This document shows positions 45,113 to 56,411 of a stretch of DNA of 64,000 nt, one piece after another. The notes beneath the pieces are model-generated. The model was not told the DNA's origin, did no database searches, and saw only the letters and a program-made list of their open reading frames with translations. The stretch's first letter is position 1. Each line of letters opens with the position of its first letter. Made by a program: the position numbers and the translations under genes. The stretch covers positions 1 to 64,000 of the forward strand of contig QANU01006640.1 in assembly GCA_003254905.1 (NCBI GenBank), written 5' to 3'. This DNA is from Nissolia schottii. Its lineage: Eukaryota; Streptophyta; Magnoliopsida; Fabales; Fabaceae.

Positions 45113-45687
45113 TGTTGAATTTGTGAGAGGGTAAAAGAGGCTTGTATAGCAAGAGTTAGGTTAGATTCAAATTGGTTGAATACATATGAATTCTTAGGAA
45201 ACTATGAGCATTATATATAGTGCAAAAGGGACTAAGTGCATCCCTAGTTTCAAGACTCTATAATTAATACTTAGCTATTTCCTATGACTCTTATGTTTCC
45301 AATGCAATACATTAAGCACATGACAAAATACATTTAGTCACATGTTTTATTCTCAACATTTTTGATAGTCGCCTATTCTAATAAGGTAATGTAAGAGGCA
45401 CTTAGCAGTTGCTATAGCGTACTACTAACGACTAAGAAAACATGAACTATCAGGTCAATTGTTTAGGAGCTATCCATCTGTCAGGTCTTAAAAAGGTGAA
45501 GTACCAAACCCAGCCTAAGAGGAGATGCCTTTTACTTTAATCTTGTTTTTACTTTTCATTGTTTTTTTTCTGTGAAAAGGAGAGACAACATTAACAACTA
45601 AGTCTTGTCCCACACTGTGGGATTGGCTACTTAGATCAAATGATGACATATAGTATTCTGCCATAGACCATGTTCACATTCAAACTA

Positions 45688-45843
45688 TTAACCTCTAAAT
45701 CTCATAATAATTTCATTTATGGTTTTTCTAGGTCTCTCTCTACATCTAATTAATAGATTAATTACCACCTGATCTACTCTCCTCACTGGGACTTCAAGTC
45801 TTCTCCTTACATGTCCAAACCATCTAAGGCGAGATTCTACCAT
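45688..45843 (-). pseudogene. LINE reverse-transcriptase C-terminal remnant
   Basis: 52-codon frame containing LRWFGHVRRRLEVPVRRVDQ and a degenerate RERPRKT block, the hallmark C-terminal segment of plant RTE-like LINE ORFs. Downstream (45600-45660, minus) decayed codons resembling the ORF end follow. No upstream RT core is present. Confidence 0.7.
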
Positions 45844-46439
45844 TTTCTTTTGCAGTAGGTGTTACTACCCCCCAACTTCTAATGTGTCCACAGAGAGAAG
45901 GAGAGACCTTTTTACTTTTCCTTCAAGCTAACTATTTAACATCAAACACAGAAATATAGGACATGCATCCTGAATTTATGAATTTCAGTTTCAAGGTTCC
46001 TACTCTACCTGCTGTTTGCTTCATATAACAGTGTATACTAACCACTACATGAAGATCACCATATCCTCTCACAAAATCTAGCCATGAGAAAACCACCAAA
46101 ATTCATCATAACCATCCACATGCTATCACATTTCATTAGTTAGCGGCCTAGCACCCAATTTATTACATCCAAAAGTATAAACTTCTAACAAAAGCAGAAC
46201 AAAATGACATAATACAGCGCGAATTACACCCGTGAACTTGGGTGAAAAAAAGATAACTTTTACCATAGATGCAATCCTGATTAAGTTAACTCCTGAAACA
46301 TACACAAACACCATAAAATAGAGACATCATATCAAATTAAATTAAAGACTGGTAAAATGATTACCGTGAGAGGAACAAGTAACTAAAAACAATGTCAGGG
46401 TTCACCATGATTCAAATCACAACCAGTACAAAAAAGCCA
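45844..46439. other. Downstream region of U2AF35, no gene recognised
   Basis: AT-rich. The first part after the U2AF35 stop (46439 leftwards) is probably its 3' UTR; no polyadenylation site can be fixed by eye. Confidence 0.45.
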
Positions 46440-47279
46440 TCAATGCTTCTCCTCCCTCTCTCGGTTCCACTGCTCAATCCTTGCCCGCCGCTCCTCGCTC
46501 CCTTCCCTCCCAGGGCTGCCGCTCCTCCTCGGACCCCCATGCCTCCTACTCCCACCACCACCGCCATCCCTCTCTCTCTCCCTCCCCCTACCCCGATCAT
46601 ACCTGTCCCTGCTCCTCCGATAATCCTTCTCCCTATCGCGCCTCTCGTAATCCCCCCTCTCCCTCCTGTGCCGAGGGCTCGAGCTCCGGCTCCGGCTGCG
46701 ACTCCGATACCCGCGGTACCGGCCGAAGAGCCTCCGCCTAAGCTCCCTGCCGATCAACTTGACATGCATGAAATTGCAGTAACCGCCGCGGTTGCAGCTG
46801 TTCTCTTCGAACTGCCGGCACGTGGCCTCGCGGAAGTCGGTGACAGGGGAGAAGTCCGCGATGATGGGGCGGCCGGAGTAGAATCGCCCCTGCAGCGCGG
46901 CGAGGGCGGCGGCGGCCTCGTCCTCCTCGCGGAACTGGACGTAAACGTTGCCGATCATGTGGTCGGCGAGATTGTCGCAGACGTTGAGGCACTCGATCTG
47001 GCCGAACTTGGAGAGCTCCTCGAAGATGTCCTCGTAGAAGTCCTCAAAGTGCTGCTGGATCTTGCGCGGGTCGAGGGGCTGGCCCGACGGGTCGACCCCG
47101 GGGGTGATCATGTCGGGGCGCTGGTACATGTTGGAGAGGAGGAGGGTCGGGGAGATGGTGGGGCGGTTGTGGAGGCGGGAGCACCGGTCTCCGTGCCGGC
47201 ACGCCCCGATCTTGAAGTAGAACGGGCAGTTCACGCGGTCCTTCTCCGTCCCGAAGATCGATGCCAAGTGCTCTGCCAT
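46440..47279 (-). CDS. U2AF35: Splicing factor U2AF small subunit (U2AF35), 279 aa
   Basis: Single uninterrupted frame starting [20 protein letters not shown]. Domains in order: first CCCH zinc finger (about 18-40, [20 protein letters not shown]); UHM-type RRM (about 44-140, with [20 protein letters not shown] and [15 protein letters not shown]); second CCCH zinc finger (about 153-171, [19 protein letters not shown]); then an RS-rich, Arg/Asp/Gly tail ([20 protein letters not shown]). In plants the protein partners U2AF65 and recognises the AG at 3' splice sites in the nucleus. Length and order match plant U2AF35 proteins, and the full frame is intact. The CDS is strikingly GC-rich against AT-rich surroundings, and long antisense frames are its shadow. 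It is the only clear housekeeping gene in the window. Confidence 0.97.
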   Translation of the reverse strand: MAEHLASIFGTEKDRVNCPFYFKIGACRHGDRCSRLHNRPTISPTLLLSNMYQRPDMITPGVDPSGQPLDPRKIQQHFEDFYEDIFEELSKFGQIECLNVCDNLADHMIGNVYVQFREEDEAAAALAALQGRFYSGRPIIADFSPVTDFREATCRQFEENSCNRGGYCNFMHVKLIGRELRRRLFGRYRGYRSRSRSRSSSPRHRRERGDYERRDREKDYRRSRDRYDRGRGRERERDGGGGGSRRHGGPRRSGSPGREGSEERRARIEQWNREREEKH

Positions 47280-47600
47280 GACGGTAATTTTTTTTTTTTA
47301 ATCCTTCTAATATTAGGTAATTGAGGCTCTTACTGTTGTTGTGTTTATGATGAGATTGAGGCTCTTGTTGTTGTGGTGATTTGGGATATTTTATGAGATT
47401 GAAGCTCTTTCGCCGGTGGTGTTTGAGGATGGGGAAGAAGAGGGGATGGGAAAAGGGGTTTAGGAGTTAGTGTGTGTGGAATTGGGAGGGTTTTTCTGGA
47501 ATCCTAACACAATAAGAGAAGATGGAGATGACGAGAGTGGTGGGATTGGATGCGGCGTGATGATCTGATGGCTGGGGTTTTATGTCGAAACTGTTGTTGC
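47280..47600 (-). promoter_or_regulatory. U2AF35 leader and promoter region
   Basis: Pyrimidine/CA-rich leader on the minus strand with three imperfect copies of AAGAGCCTCAATCTCAT (within about 47308-47415), an A-run directly before the ATG, and AAACCCT-type words near 47455-47495 reminiscent of telo-box/housekeeping promoters. No clear TATA box is seen. Confidence 0.4.
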
Positions 47601-48137
47601 AGTGTGCATTCACGGTCACCGGTTTTCATGTCAAGCTTTTATAGAAAAATTAGACGCTTAAATATGATTTTTTTTTTTGAAATTTTGAATTTTGAATTTT
47701 ATTATTTATAATTTTGTTTTATAAATTATCCTTTGTAAAAGAAATTTTGTAAAATATTAATCTTTGCCGTCATATCAACATGTTAAGGGTTGACGGTAAT
47801 AAACTTAGCAACATGGCAAAGTTGGGAGAGTGGGGAAGGAGAGAACCATGTGAGGGCACATGAGTGAGGTCGCTAACAGCGAGACGACTCATAGATATGT
47901 TGAGAGTATCATAGGAGTAAGTAAAAGAAGCAATGATTTGGTTAATGGTGCAAGGGTTAGGTTTATGGTGTCAAAGACTAAAACCTTATGAAAGAAAATT
48001 GTGAGAGACAATTTTTAAAAGAAAAAATTATGAGGGTTAAAACATAAAATTCAAAATTTATGAGAGATTAAAATCACATTTAACTCAAAATTAAATTAAA
48101 TGTATCTTTTTCAAGAGAGTTTTATATGCATCTATAT
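47601..48137. other. AT-rich stretch without a recognised gene
   Basis: Contains low-complexity TTTTGAATTTTGAATTTTA and phrases similar to 2500-2800, suggesting degraded short repeats. Confidence 0.4.
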
Positions 48138-48443
48138 AGGGTTGTCAAAATGAGCCCGGCTTGCGAGCCCACCCCGTTTACCCAGTTAAATGGACGAACT
48201 AAACGTATAAAATCCGACTTGCGAATAACAAAAGTCTGTTTAAACCCGACCGCTTAACCCGCAGGCTAAATTGGTCCGTTTAATGTTAACATAGGCAAAA
48301 CCCGCAGACCAAAACCTATTTACCCACATAAATGGACGGATCAAACATATAAAAATTGGTCCGCGAATAGTAAAAACTCGTTTAGACCTGCGGGTTAACC
48401 GAACCAGGCCTAAATGGGTCAGGTTGGTCCGTTTGACAGCCCT
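48138..48443. mobile_element. hAT-type MITE (306 bp)
   Basis: Terminal inverted repeats AGGGTTGTCAAA and TTTGACAGCCCT match at 11 of 12 positions. The interior is rich in subterminal AAAC-CCG, GGTCCGTTT and AATGGACG words in both orientations. A clear 8-bp target duplication is not visible. The 71-codon frame inside is not a real gene. Confidence 0.65.
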
Positions 48444-48986
48444 ATATCCATACATCTCTTTCCTATTATTATAAAGCTATTGTGCAAAAAAAAAATTATC
48501 ATTTGGTTACATTTTAAATCTGCTAAGTATACCTTCTTTTTTAATTACTCTTTAAACATGCAATTTTTTACTAAATAAAAATACAGTTACACTTTGCGAA
48601 ACAATTTCAACTTTTTATCATACACGAAGTGTTTAGGTCTACTCTCACTAGTAATTTCTGCTAATAGATAAATATGATACATTTGATAATTATTTTTTAT
48701 TTCTACTCACTCTATTTAATTATTATTTTAAGTTTGGACTCATGTATAAAAATATAAATCTATAGTTTTAATTTTTTTTTATTAATATTCACAAGTGTTT
48801 CAAAAGAAAACAATTTTACCATATCCACCACTCTCACGACTTTATCTTATGTAACCACTTCACTTGCATATGTCACCACTATCTTTTTCTCACTCCATCA
48901 TCATATGTCTTGTACTTGATAGGCACGAAGTGCAAGGCACACTAGTAATAATATAATACATAAAGATAATACAAAAAGTAACTACT
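48444..48986. other. AT-rich intergenic stretch
   Basis: No gene recognised; homopolymer-rich with a short phrase CTTGATAGGCACGAAGTGCAAGG. Confidence 0.4.
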
Positions 48987-49732
48987 TTCAAGTGGAAAGA
49001 GAAGTTACTTTCAAGTGGAGGTAAGGAGGTCCTTATCAAAGTTGTTACTCAATCAATCCCTACATACACTATGAGTGTTTTCAAGATTCCTACAACGTTG
49101 TGCGATGAACTGGGGCAGTTGATGACTAAATTTTGGTGAGGCCAACATGGTGATGCTCATAAGATTCATTAGATCTCTTGGTAAAAGTTATGTTAGCCTA
49201 AGCATAATGGTAGCCTAGGCTTTCGGGACTTGCAAACTTTCAATATGGCAATGCTAGCTAAACAAGGATGGTGGCTTATTGCTAATTTTGATTCATTGGC
49301 TGCCAAAGTTTTAAAGGCAAAATATTTCCCAGATGAGGACTTCCTACATGCCCAATTAGTAGCACATCCATCCTACACATGGAGGAGTATTTAGGAAGGA
49401 AGGCGAGTGTTGGAGTTGGGTTTATGTGTGCAGATTGGTAATGATAAGAGTACTTCCATATGAGAGGACTCATGAATCCCTATTACAATAAGATTTAGCA
49501 CTACATGGGAGGTTCCAAATAGAGAAAATGTTTGAACTATAGATCAATTACTTATCAACGATGGCAGAAAATGGAACACAGGACTAGTTCAGCAACTATT
49601 TCAAGCAGACCAAGCTCAAGACATTCTCAACACACCTCTGAGTGTTTTTGATAGGGGGGATGACTACTGTTGGTTCCTAGATAGATGTGGTGCTTTCTCG
49701 GTCAAATCAACATACCATTTGGCCTGGGAAAC
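48987..49732 (+). pseudogene. L1-type LINE ORF2 C-terminal fragment, several stops
   Basis: One frame reads FKWKEKLLSSGGKEVLIKVV, then IPTYTMSVFKIPTTLCDELG, then GSLGFRDLQTFNMAMLAKQG, then LKAKYFPDEDFLHAQ and a zf-RVT-type block (GRRVLELGLCVQIGN). This is the region downstream of the reverse transcriptase core in plant L1 LINEs. At least six in-frame stops interrupt it. It is 5'-truncated near 48987 and cut at 49733 by an LTR insertion. Confidence 0.85.
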
Positions 49733-50989
49733 TGTAACACCCCTACTTTCAGCATACGCTATAGTCGTAACACTGATTATAGGGCTATTATCTACATTGG
49801 TGGGTTACTTCTAGCCCCTACTTTTAACTTTGCAAATATTTCTTACTCGAAAATATGGACTATTTTGAAAATCGTCTGTTTACTTTATCAATTTGAAAAT
49901 TAGGAGTCATGCGCGTTCAAGGAAACATATATAACAAACGCTAGCGTCATAAGTAACTTAGGAGATAACTGCAGTTACACACGAAAAATGTATATATATT
50001 TATCTTTACAAATACAAGGTCTAACACAAAATCACATATTGGCTTACTAATAAATGTTACACAGAGTTCAAAAAGTCCTAGATCTTATACATCATACAAA
50101 ACATCCATCGCCTTAACGCGAAAATAGTAACTTCGCTGCATTTCTGGAATCTCCCTACTGCAGCCATCCGTTGCTTACCACGTATCTCTCTAGTTGATCC
50201 ATTCGCTTTGTACCCCTGGAACCATAACGGAGTAGGGGTGAGAACTCTTAGTCCTCAGTGGGAACCCTTAGTGTCACCTAACGTTTCATTTCTTAGTTAT
50301 GTTCCAGGCCACTCAGGAGATCTCTACGTGTTCATGCATACTAAACTCCTACTGATTATTATCTTTTATCTAGGTCCTGAGCAGCTTTATCTAGGTTACT
50401 AGGTGATTGGGGATCTCTAATCTTGTCATTACCTAGGGTTACGTGCTTATTAACTTTATTCGCTTGAGTGATGTGATATCCAATCACATACTCTCGTAGT
50501 CTACATGCTTACATAGACCGTCTCGAGGGTTCTCTTGACAGTACTTATAGTATTTACATACATGCATGCGTACATACATACACACATATATCACATACCT
50601 TATGCATGAGGGAACATGGGCTCTCTTAGGCGCACTGTGGTTGCGTCCTTCTTTATTATTATTATCATACAGCCTCCTCCTTTGTAGGAGCGGCCCAACA
50701 GCTATGACCTACTTTTGCCCAGTATCGTTGATGACTAGGCAGCGCTTAGCCTGAGCAGTTTCGATCCACAGATGCATGATGTCATACTACATTGCCAATG
50801 ATAGGAGTAACCATTCATTTGGGGAATGGTGAGGGGTCAGCCCTATGAATCGACTGGGATTCAGACTCATTTACATACATATATACATTCGTTCGTTCGT
50901 TCGTACGTTTGTACGTTAGTTCATGCATTTACATACATATACGTTTATCTTAGGGTGGATCCACCTATAGTATCATTTGGAAATGGGGT

Positions 50990-51145
50990 CAGGTCTAGGC
51001 CTGTCTGTACTATTTAAAATAGCGTCATGTACATAGCATATAGAATAAAGTCATTTGAACATAAGGTCAGGTCTATGCCTGCACGTAACTTTTAAAATAG
51101 GGTCATGAACATGTAGCATATAGCGTAAGTTCAGGCCTATGCCTG
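50990..51145. repeat. Three CAGG..CCTG hairpin units
   Basis: CAGGTCTAGGCCTG, CAGGTCTATGCCTG and CAGGCCTATGCCTG at intervals of about 65-70 bp. The third extends the stem to CAGGC/GCCTG. Flanks TAAAATAGNGTCATG and AGCATATAG are also repeated. Confidence 0.65.
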
Positions 51146-51599
51146 CGTTCGTAATCAACCAATCCATCTTGCTGAACTGATGAGGGGGCATGTCCGTTGG
51201 ACTTGCCAAGAGAGGGAATAATCCTAGTCATAAAACTACATTCTTTATGTCACACCAAACCCTCTGGGGTTAGAGCCTCTTAAGGTATCACTTTTTCTCT
51301 AAGGTTCAGTTATGATCCTTTTAAGACATTAGGTGATTTCTTTCTAGTTATCTAAGGTTGTCTTAACAACTGAGTGACAACCCTGTCCTCATGATGCATT
51401 GTTACATAATCATTAATAAGGTTACACATAATCATATAGATAAGTGTTTATTGGAACATGAGGGCCAAGATAGCTTTTGTAAACGATTAGTTCCTGGTTC
51501 AGGTTAGCTTGGTGATCTAGAGCTTCCTAGGTTGTGCAACACCCCCGAGAACTCTCAGGTCACTTCGTCACTCCTGTCCAGATTTCCATGGGACAACCA

Positions 51600-51810
51600 A
51601 GGTTCAGGTCGCTCAGCGGTCCCTGAAACCATTCAGGTCACAGAACTTTATTTCAAAACCATTTCCCAAATCTTTCTTCAGGCCGCTCAGCAGTTCCCTG
51701 GGTCCGCTCAACGGTCCCTGAAGTCACTTAGATCACCACGTAGTTTCCAAAACATCTTGGGTGATTCAGGCCCTAGGCCGCTCAGCAGTCCCTGGAGCCG
51801 CTCAGCGATC
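51600..51810. repeat. CGCTCAGCGGTCC word array
   Basis: Five clear copies of CGCTCAGC(G/A)GTCCCTG and weaker CACTTAG/CATTCAG variants at the same LTR position as 27095-27355. Confidence 0.75.
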
Positions 51811-52204
51811 TGGGCGTGACCTAGGGCTCCTCCTTTATTTTCTTGCTTTTCCTATAACCCATTCCCATGGCCACTTCTTATGGATTTTCCACAAGTTCCA
51901 ACAATCACAATACAACAATACTTAGCTCACTGAACTCATTAGAACAATCCAAACATCATAACCTAGCATTTCTAACATAATGAAACATAAGAGCATACAA
52001 GCAAACACAATCACAGAGAAGCCACCAAGGAGGTGAGCAAGCTAGATTTACCCACCTTCTTAGAGTCTTGGAGCTTCGCTGGCTAGCTTTCGTGGCTAGT
52101 CTCCGGTTTCCGGCAGCGTAACGGCAGGGTTTCCGAACGGAATGAATTTTGAGAAGAGACTTTGAAGAAATGAGAAAGTATGAAAATGAAGCCATGGAGG
52201 AGGC

Positions 52205-52212
52205 TATTTATA
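52205..52212 (-). promoter_or_regulatory. TATA box of the outer LTR
   Basis: TATAAATA on the minus strand within GGCCTATAAATAGCC; an AAGGTGGGTAAA donor-like block follows at about 52048-52059. Confidence 0.55.
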
Positions 52213-52929
52213 GGCCAAGGGCTGAATTGTTTTGGAAAATTTTGGCCACAAAAATTAAATGCCAAAAGAAAAGGAAAAAGAAAATAAAATCAATGGATAA
52301 GCATGCTTAGTCAGCGTTGACTTTTTGACCAAAATGTGTGGTTGTGTGGAGGAGAGAGAAAATGTGAGAGATTTGATTTTACTTGGCCATGAGGCCCACT
52401 TTCTAGTCCCATTTGATCGTGTTTTGTCGTACGCTGTCAGGGTGCTCCGCGTACTGTAACACCCTAGGTTAGCAGCTTATGCTTAAGTCATAATCTGTAT
52501 CCGTTTAGTTGGAAAATAGTTTAGTTAACTCAAATTAAGGACCCATTTTTTTCTTTTTCTTTCTTGATTGCAAGTAACGTTTAGACCTTAACTTAGAGCC
52601 ATGCGTGTGAACTATACCGTATGTTCCATATAGACGAATAACGAATAAACGATAGCGGCATTAGTTATACATAACCAAAAGCGGGAAGTTAAAGAACGAT
52701 GCTAAGTGGGGTCCACAAATAAAACTTGTTATACTTATTACAGGTGATACTTACATCGTCATAGTTATATATCATCTCAGTCTATACATACTACTACCAA
52801 TACTACAAAATATACATCAGTATACAGTAACTACAAATGAGCATATATATATATATACATCTACAACTACTGGTCAAAATAGGGCTGGTCTGAAGACAGG
52901 GACACTGGAACTGGGCTGGTCGGGTCGGC

Positions 52930-53391
52930 TCACTCTTCGCTAACATCCTCCTCCCCCTCCTCCTCCATAGGGTCTGCCTCCTCGGGATCCTCTTCCTCGT
53001 TCGACGTGGGCTCCGGTACGTCTGGCGGGTTGCGGGGTCTGGTGGAAGGTCCCGCCTCGTCGTTGTGAGTGCGCGGGGCAAAGCGGTGGCTATAAACTCT
53101 CGACACGCTCATCCGGGCTCCTTTCTTCTGCACCTTGGGTGGTCGCAGCCTCACCGAAACTAGATCTGCCTCTACGTCTTTCTCATAGGGCGGCATCTCG
53201 TCGTCCACTGGAGGGCCATCGGCGTGAGGTCCTGGCTCGGCAGGCGCTGGGGGTACTGCTCGAAGGGGTAGGGGGTCATTTACCACCAATACCGACCAGT
53301 GCTCAGTCTCGATCCCCGTCTCAGGGTCTACCATCCTAAATATGCTGCGGACGATTCGCCTCTTCCTCGGCGGTGTAGTCATCTGGCTCAC
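52930..53391 (-). CDS. Intact LTR-embedded basic-to-acidic protein (150-153 aa)
   Basis: The frame opens at 53391, but family conservation favours the Met at 53382 (MTTPPRKRRIVRSIFRMVD). It shares EHWSVLVVNDPLPLRAV, PPYEKDVEADLVSVRLRPPK, HRFAPRTHNDEAGPSTRP and a short acidic tail (EEEDPEEADPMEEEGEEDVS). It has no stop at the Arg codon mutated in the copies at 6880 and 59583. The ATG is preceded by ACTTCAG|GTGAGCCAG; the CAG may be a splice acceptor. Not Gag or Pol; function unknown. Its retained frame, unlike its neighbours, suggests a young insertion or constraint. Confidence 0.55.
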   Translation of the reverse strand: MSQMTTPPRKRRIVRSIFRMVDPETGIETEHWSVLVVNDPLPLRAVPPAPAEPGPHADGPPVDDEMPPYEKDVEADLVSVRLRPPKVQKKGARMSVSRVYSHRFAPRTHNDEAGPSTRPRNPPDVPEPTSNEEEDPEEADPMEEEGEEDVSEE

Positions 53392-54317
53392 CTGAAGTCA
53401 TAAGTGAGTGGGGTGAGAACGGTTGGTTCCCAGTGGATAACTATAGGGTCGTGGGGTCTGGTTACTCAATTAAGCTTCAGGCTACCTAGGAGATTTCTAA
53501 GTGTTCATGCATCTAGACATTTCCTACCATTTAATTCTTGCCTGAAGCCCTGAGCAGCTTTATCTAATTACTAGGTGACTGGGATCTCTAATCTTCAATT
53601 ACCTAGGCATTCGCGCTTGTTTACTGGACTCGTGGTGCTACCGTGACCGTCTCGTACGTGTCTCACGGACGGCTTACCCAACATACATACATAATTATAC
53701 ATATCTAAGAATACATACATTCATACACAGTTTACAGTAACATAATGCATGAGGGGCTCGGGGTTTCTCTTACGCGCCTGTGGCTGCGTCCTTTTTCGCT
53801 GCTGGATGCCCCCACTGAAACACCCTAGCTAGATAGCCCATGGTTAAGTCATAGACCATTCCGGCTAGGGGGTTGTCTTTCGGGTGTGACTCTTCATCGT
53901 TCATTAGTGTTTCGTTTCCAAAATAGGGTTAAAAAAATAGGGCCAATTTAAAACTTTTGCTTAACAATGAGTACTTTGAAAAATAGAAGCCATTCGGTTA
54001 TATACGCATCCATGCCACTCGAAGACGTGGTTTGTATCCTAGAAAATAGCATATACATGAAATAACAGATCACATACATTGGCCACAAGATAACATACCT
54101 GTTATACAGTCCATATAATATTATACAAGTGGGTAGTTCAACTCTTATTCTACCTCCCTATTATACATCACATGCTTCTCATTATTACACAACCCTATTT
54201 TACAACTCATACATGCTAAGGGGTTAACGAATTAGTACTACTCATTTCGCCCTACACGGGTAAGATCCTATTTTACAGTCAGCAAGTAGTCAACGGAAAC
54301 GGTCGGTAGTGTCAACC

Positions 54318-54767
54318 CTACGGGTCCGAATTCTTCTCAGGGTCCTCCTCCTCCTCATCACTGGATGGCTCACTCTCGGCGGTGGCGTCTCTACGGACAA
54401 GGCGGCGAACAGTAGCAGGTGTCACTCTCTTGCGGGCGGTGATAAAGCGTCCTCGGGGCCTTGCTGATGGTCCAGCTAAGTTAGAGTCATTCTTCACCTC
54501 AGCTGCTGGTGGGGGGGTGTCCCCATCGCTACTGTCTATGATAATGGGGTTGTTGGGCCCCCACCCTGGTTCCTTGTCCACGAAACTAGGGTTGACCGAA
54601 GAAGGTCCAGCCCCCTAGGGGCCTCTGGGGCGTGGCACCAGTATCAAGAGCGGCGGCCCTGGGAGGTCAGTCGGTGCGTTGGTGTACGTCTCCGTGATGA
54701 CCCCAATCCTGGGGTCACGCTGGCGGGTGCGTGAGAGTAGAATGGTCGTCCTCCTCGGGGAAGTCAT
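54318..54767 (-). pseudogene. Divergent LTR acidic ORF with one in-frame stop
   Basis: 150 codons from ATG 54767 (MTSPRRTTILLSRTRQRDP) to TGA-free tail SEPSSDEEEEDPEKNSDP, broken by one TAG in the middle (after LVPRPRGP). Basic N-terminus, NLAGPSARPRG block and acidic end correspond to the ORF family, but WSVLVVN and YEKD are not recognisable, so it is a distant branch. Confidence 0.55.
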
Positions 54768-55293
54768 CTTCTTTACCTGGATTCGTAAGCGAGTGGGAGT
54801 AAGAACATATGGTTCTTAGTGGGAATCCCTGGGCCATACCTATCGCTTTATTTCTCGTTTAGAATTCCAGGCCACTCAGGAGATCTCTAAGTGTCATGCA
54901 TACTAAAGTCCCTACGGTTTATTATCTTGCTATTCCTGAGCAGCTTTATCTAAGTTACTAGGTGATAGAGTATCTAGTCTTGATATTACTTAGGGCTTCG
55001 TGCTTGGTTAAATGCATTCTCTTGAGTATGGTGATGTCACATCGCCTCCTCACGTTCGTCTAATTATTTACTAGTCGTCTCAGGGCGTTCCTTTGACGGT
55101 AATACATATATGCACATACAGTCATATGCTATGCATGAGAGGTATTCTCTTACGCGCTCTATGGCAGCGTCCTTCTTAGTTATGCCTCACCACCCTTGTA
55201 GCCGTGGCCTCAACTACAACCTACACTCGTCCATTGAGGGATGAGTGAGGGGCCTGCCCTTTTGCATGACCAAGTGGGGACTCGTTTCATTTC

Positions 55294-55530
55294 ATGCCAA
55301 CTACTTTGGGGCATATTGCATGTGCTTGTGTCAACTACTTTGGGGCACGTTGTCATTGGGGTGCCAACTACTTTGGGGCACATTGTAATTGTGATGTTTA
55401 TACTTGTGATGCCAACTACTCTGGGGCATATTAGTCTTTGTTCTTGCCACTACTTTGGGGCGTGTCGTGTTCTGTTCTGCCACTACTTTGGGGCCGTGTA
55501 TGTCTTTTATTCGCCATAACTTTAGGGCAC
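55294..55530. repeat. Stem-loop array, loop AACTACTTTGG
   Basis: Seven units. Stems: ATGCC/GGCAT (55294-55314 and a later unit with one loop change), GTGCC/GGCAC (55361-55381), GTGTC/GGCAC with a G-T pair, and shorter GCC/GGC in the last three. Compensatory change between ATGCC/GGCAT and GTGCC/GGCAC. Confidence 0.75.
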
Positions 55531-55914
55531 GTTATGTTTTCCCATAGTCCTGGATCAGGTCTTAATCCTGCGTTAAACATTTTACCGATCCATCTTGCTA
55601 GACTGGCGAGGGGCTGGCCCGTAGACATGCCAAGAGAAGGGGAATCCTAATTATATAACTATGTCCTTTTCTTTAAGGCATATCGAACCACCGTAGGTCG
55701 GACCTTCTTAAGAATAATATTCTTTTTCCCTAAGGTTCAATTGTGATCTTGTTAAATGTTAGGTGATCATTGTCTAGTTAGCTACCTAAAAATCCTAGCA
55801 ACGACCGGTTCCTCATGATGCATGGTCATACAAATAGATGATGCATGATAATATAATAAGAGGACATTAGAACATAACCATAGCAAGTATAGTAAAACTC
55901 TGAAGTCGCGGGTC

Positions 55915-56005
55915 AGACGCTCAGCGGGTCGCTCAGCGGTGCGGTCAGCGGGGCGCTCAGTGGGGCGCTCAGCGGTGGACTCAGCGGGGTGCTCAGCGGG
56001 GCCTT
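55915..56005. repeat. GCTCAGCGGGG word array
   Basis: Seven closely spaced copies of (C)GCTCAG(C/T)GG(T/G) in 90 bp, at the same LTR position as the other GCTCAGCGG arrays. Confidence 0.8.
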
Positions 56006-56403
56006 CGGCGTTAGAGTGTTTACGGGAACTTTGTGAATATTTACTTTGGCATGATATCAACTAGTACAACTATATTTTCCTGTCTTCACATATTACTAAT
56101 ATAATTTTCACAGCACCTACTCTATAATTACTACAAAACATTTCTTTAATTATTTTTCCAAAACAATATCTAAAAAATATCACACAAAGCCACATAGACA
56201 GTGGGGGTCGGAATACCCACCTCGAAACTGGTTTCTGTCTTGATGGGGGCATAGAGGGAACTTTTCGGAGAGCGGGGTAGGCTCCGGGAATTTTTCTGAC
56301 GCTTCTAGGAAATTTTAACAGTGCAGAATGGATACTGTGAAGGAAGCAAAAACTGAAGAAAGTGAATAAACGTTGGTGTGAAAAATTCGAAGGATGCTGG
56401 TGC

Positions 56404-56411
56404 TATTTATA
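56404..56411 (-). promoter_or_regulatory. TATA box of nested solo LTR
   Basis: TATAAATA on the minus strand within GGCTATAAATAGCAC; the donor-like GAGGTGGGTATT follows at about 56213-56224. Confidence 0.55.

Larger units (their letters stand above)
42815..45358 (-). mobile_element. Small copia-like LTR element with an internal insertion
   Basis: Direct repeats of about 240-246 bp lie at 42815-43055 and 45113-45358 (about 90% alike by eye). The right copy has the terminal pair TGTTGA..TCAACA typical of Ty1/copia LTRs and is immediately followed, on the minus strand, by a tRNA-iMet primer site (45101-45112). The left LTR is altered at its inner end. About 2 kb of interior has no recognisable gag or pol, and about half of it is another retrotransposon fragment (43094-44160). 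Non-autonomous or decayed. Confidence 0.7.

Noticed and set aside
46392-47324. Long plus-strand open frame (310 codons) opposite U2AF35
   Set aside because: Proline/alanine-rich shadow of the GC-rich minus-strand U2AF35 gene; no domain and no independent support.
53392-53402. CAG|GTGAG before the acidic ORF as a splice donor
   Set aside because: It matches donor consensus in two LTRs, but others have CAG|GCGAG, CAG|GGATG or CAG|ATG; only the CAG is constant, so an acceptor is the better hypothesis.
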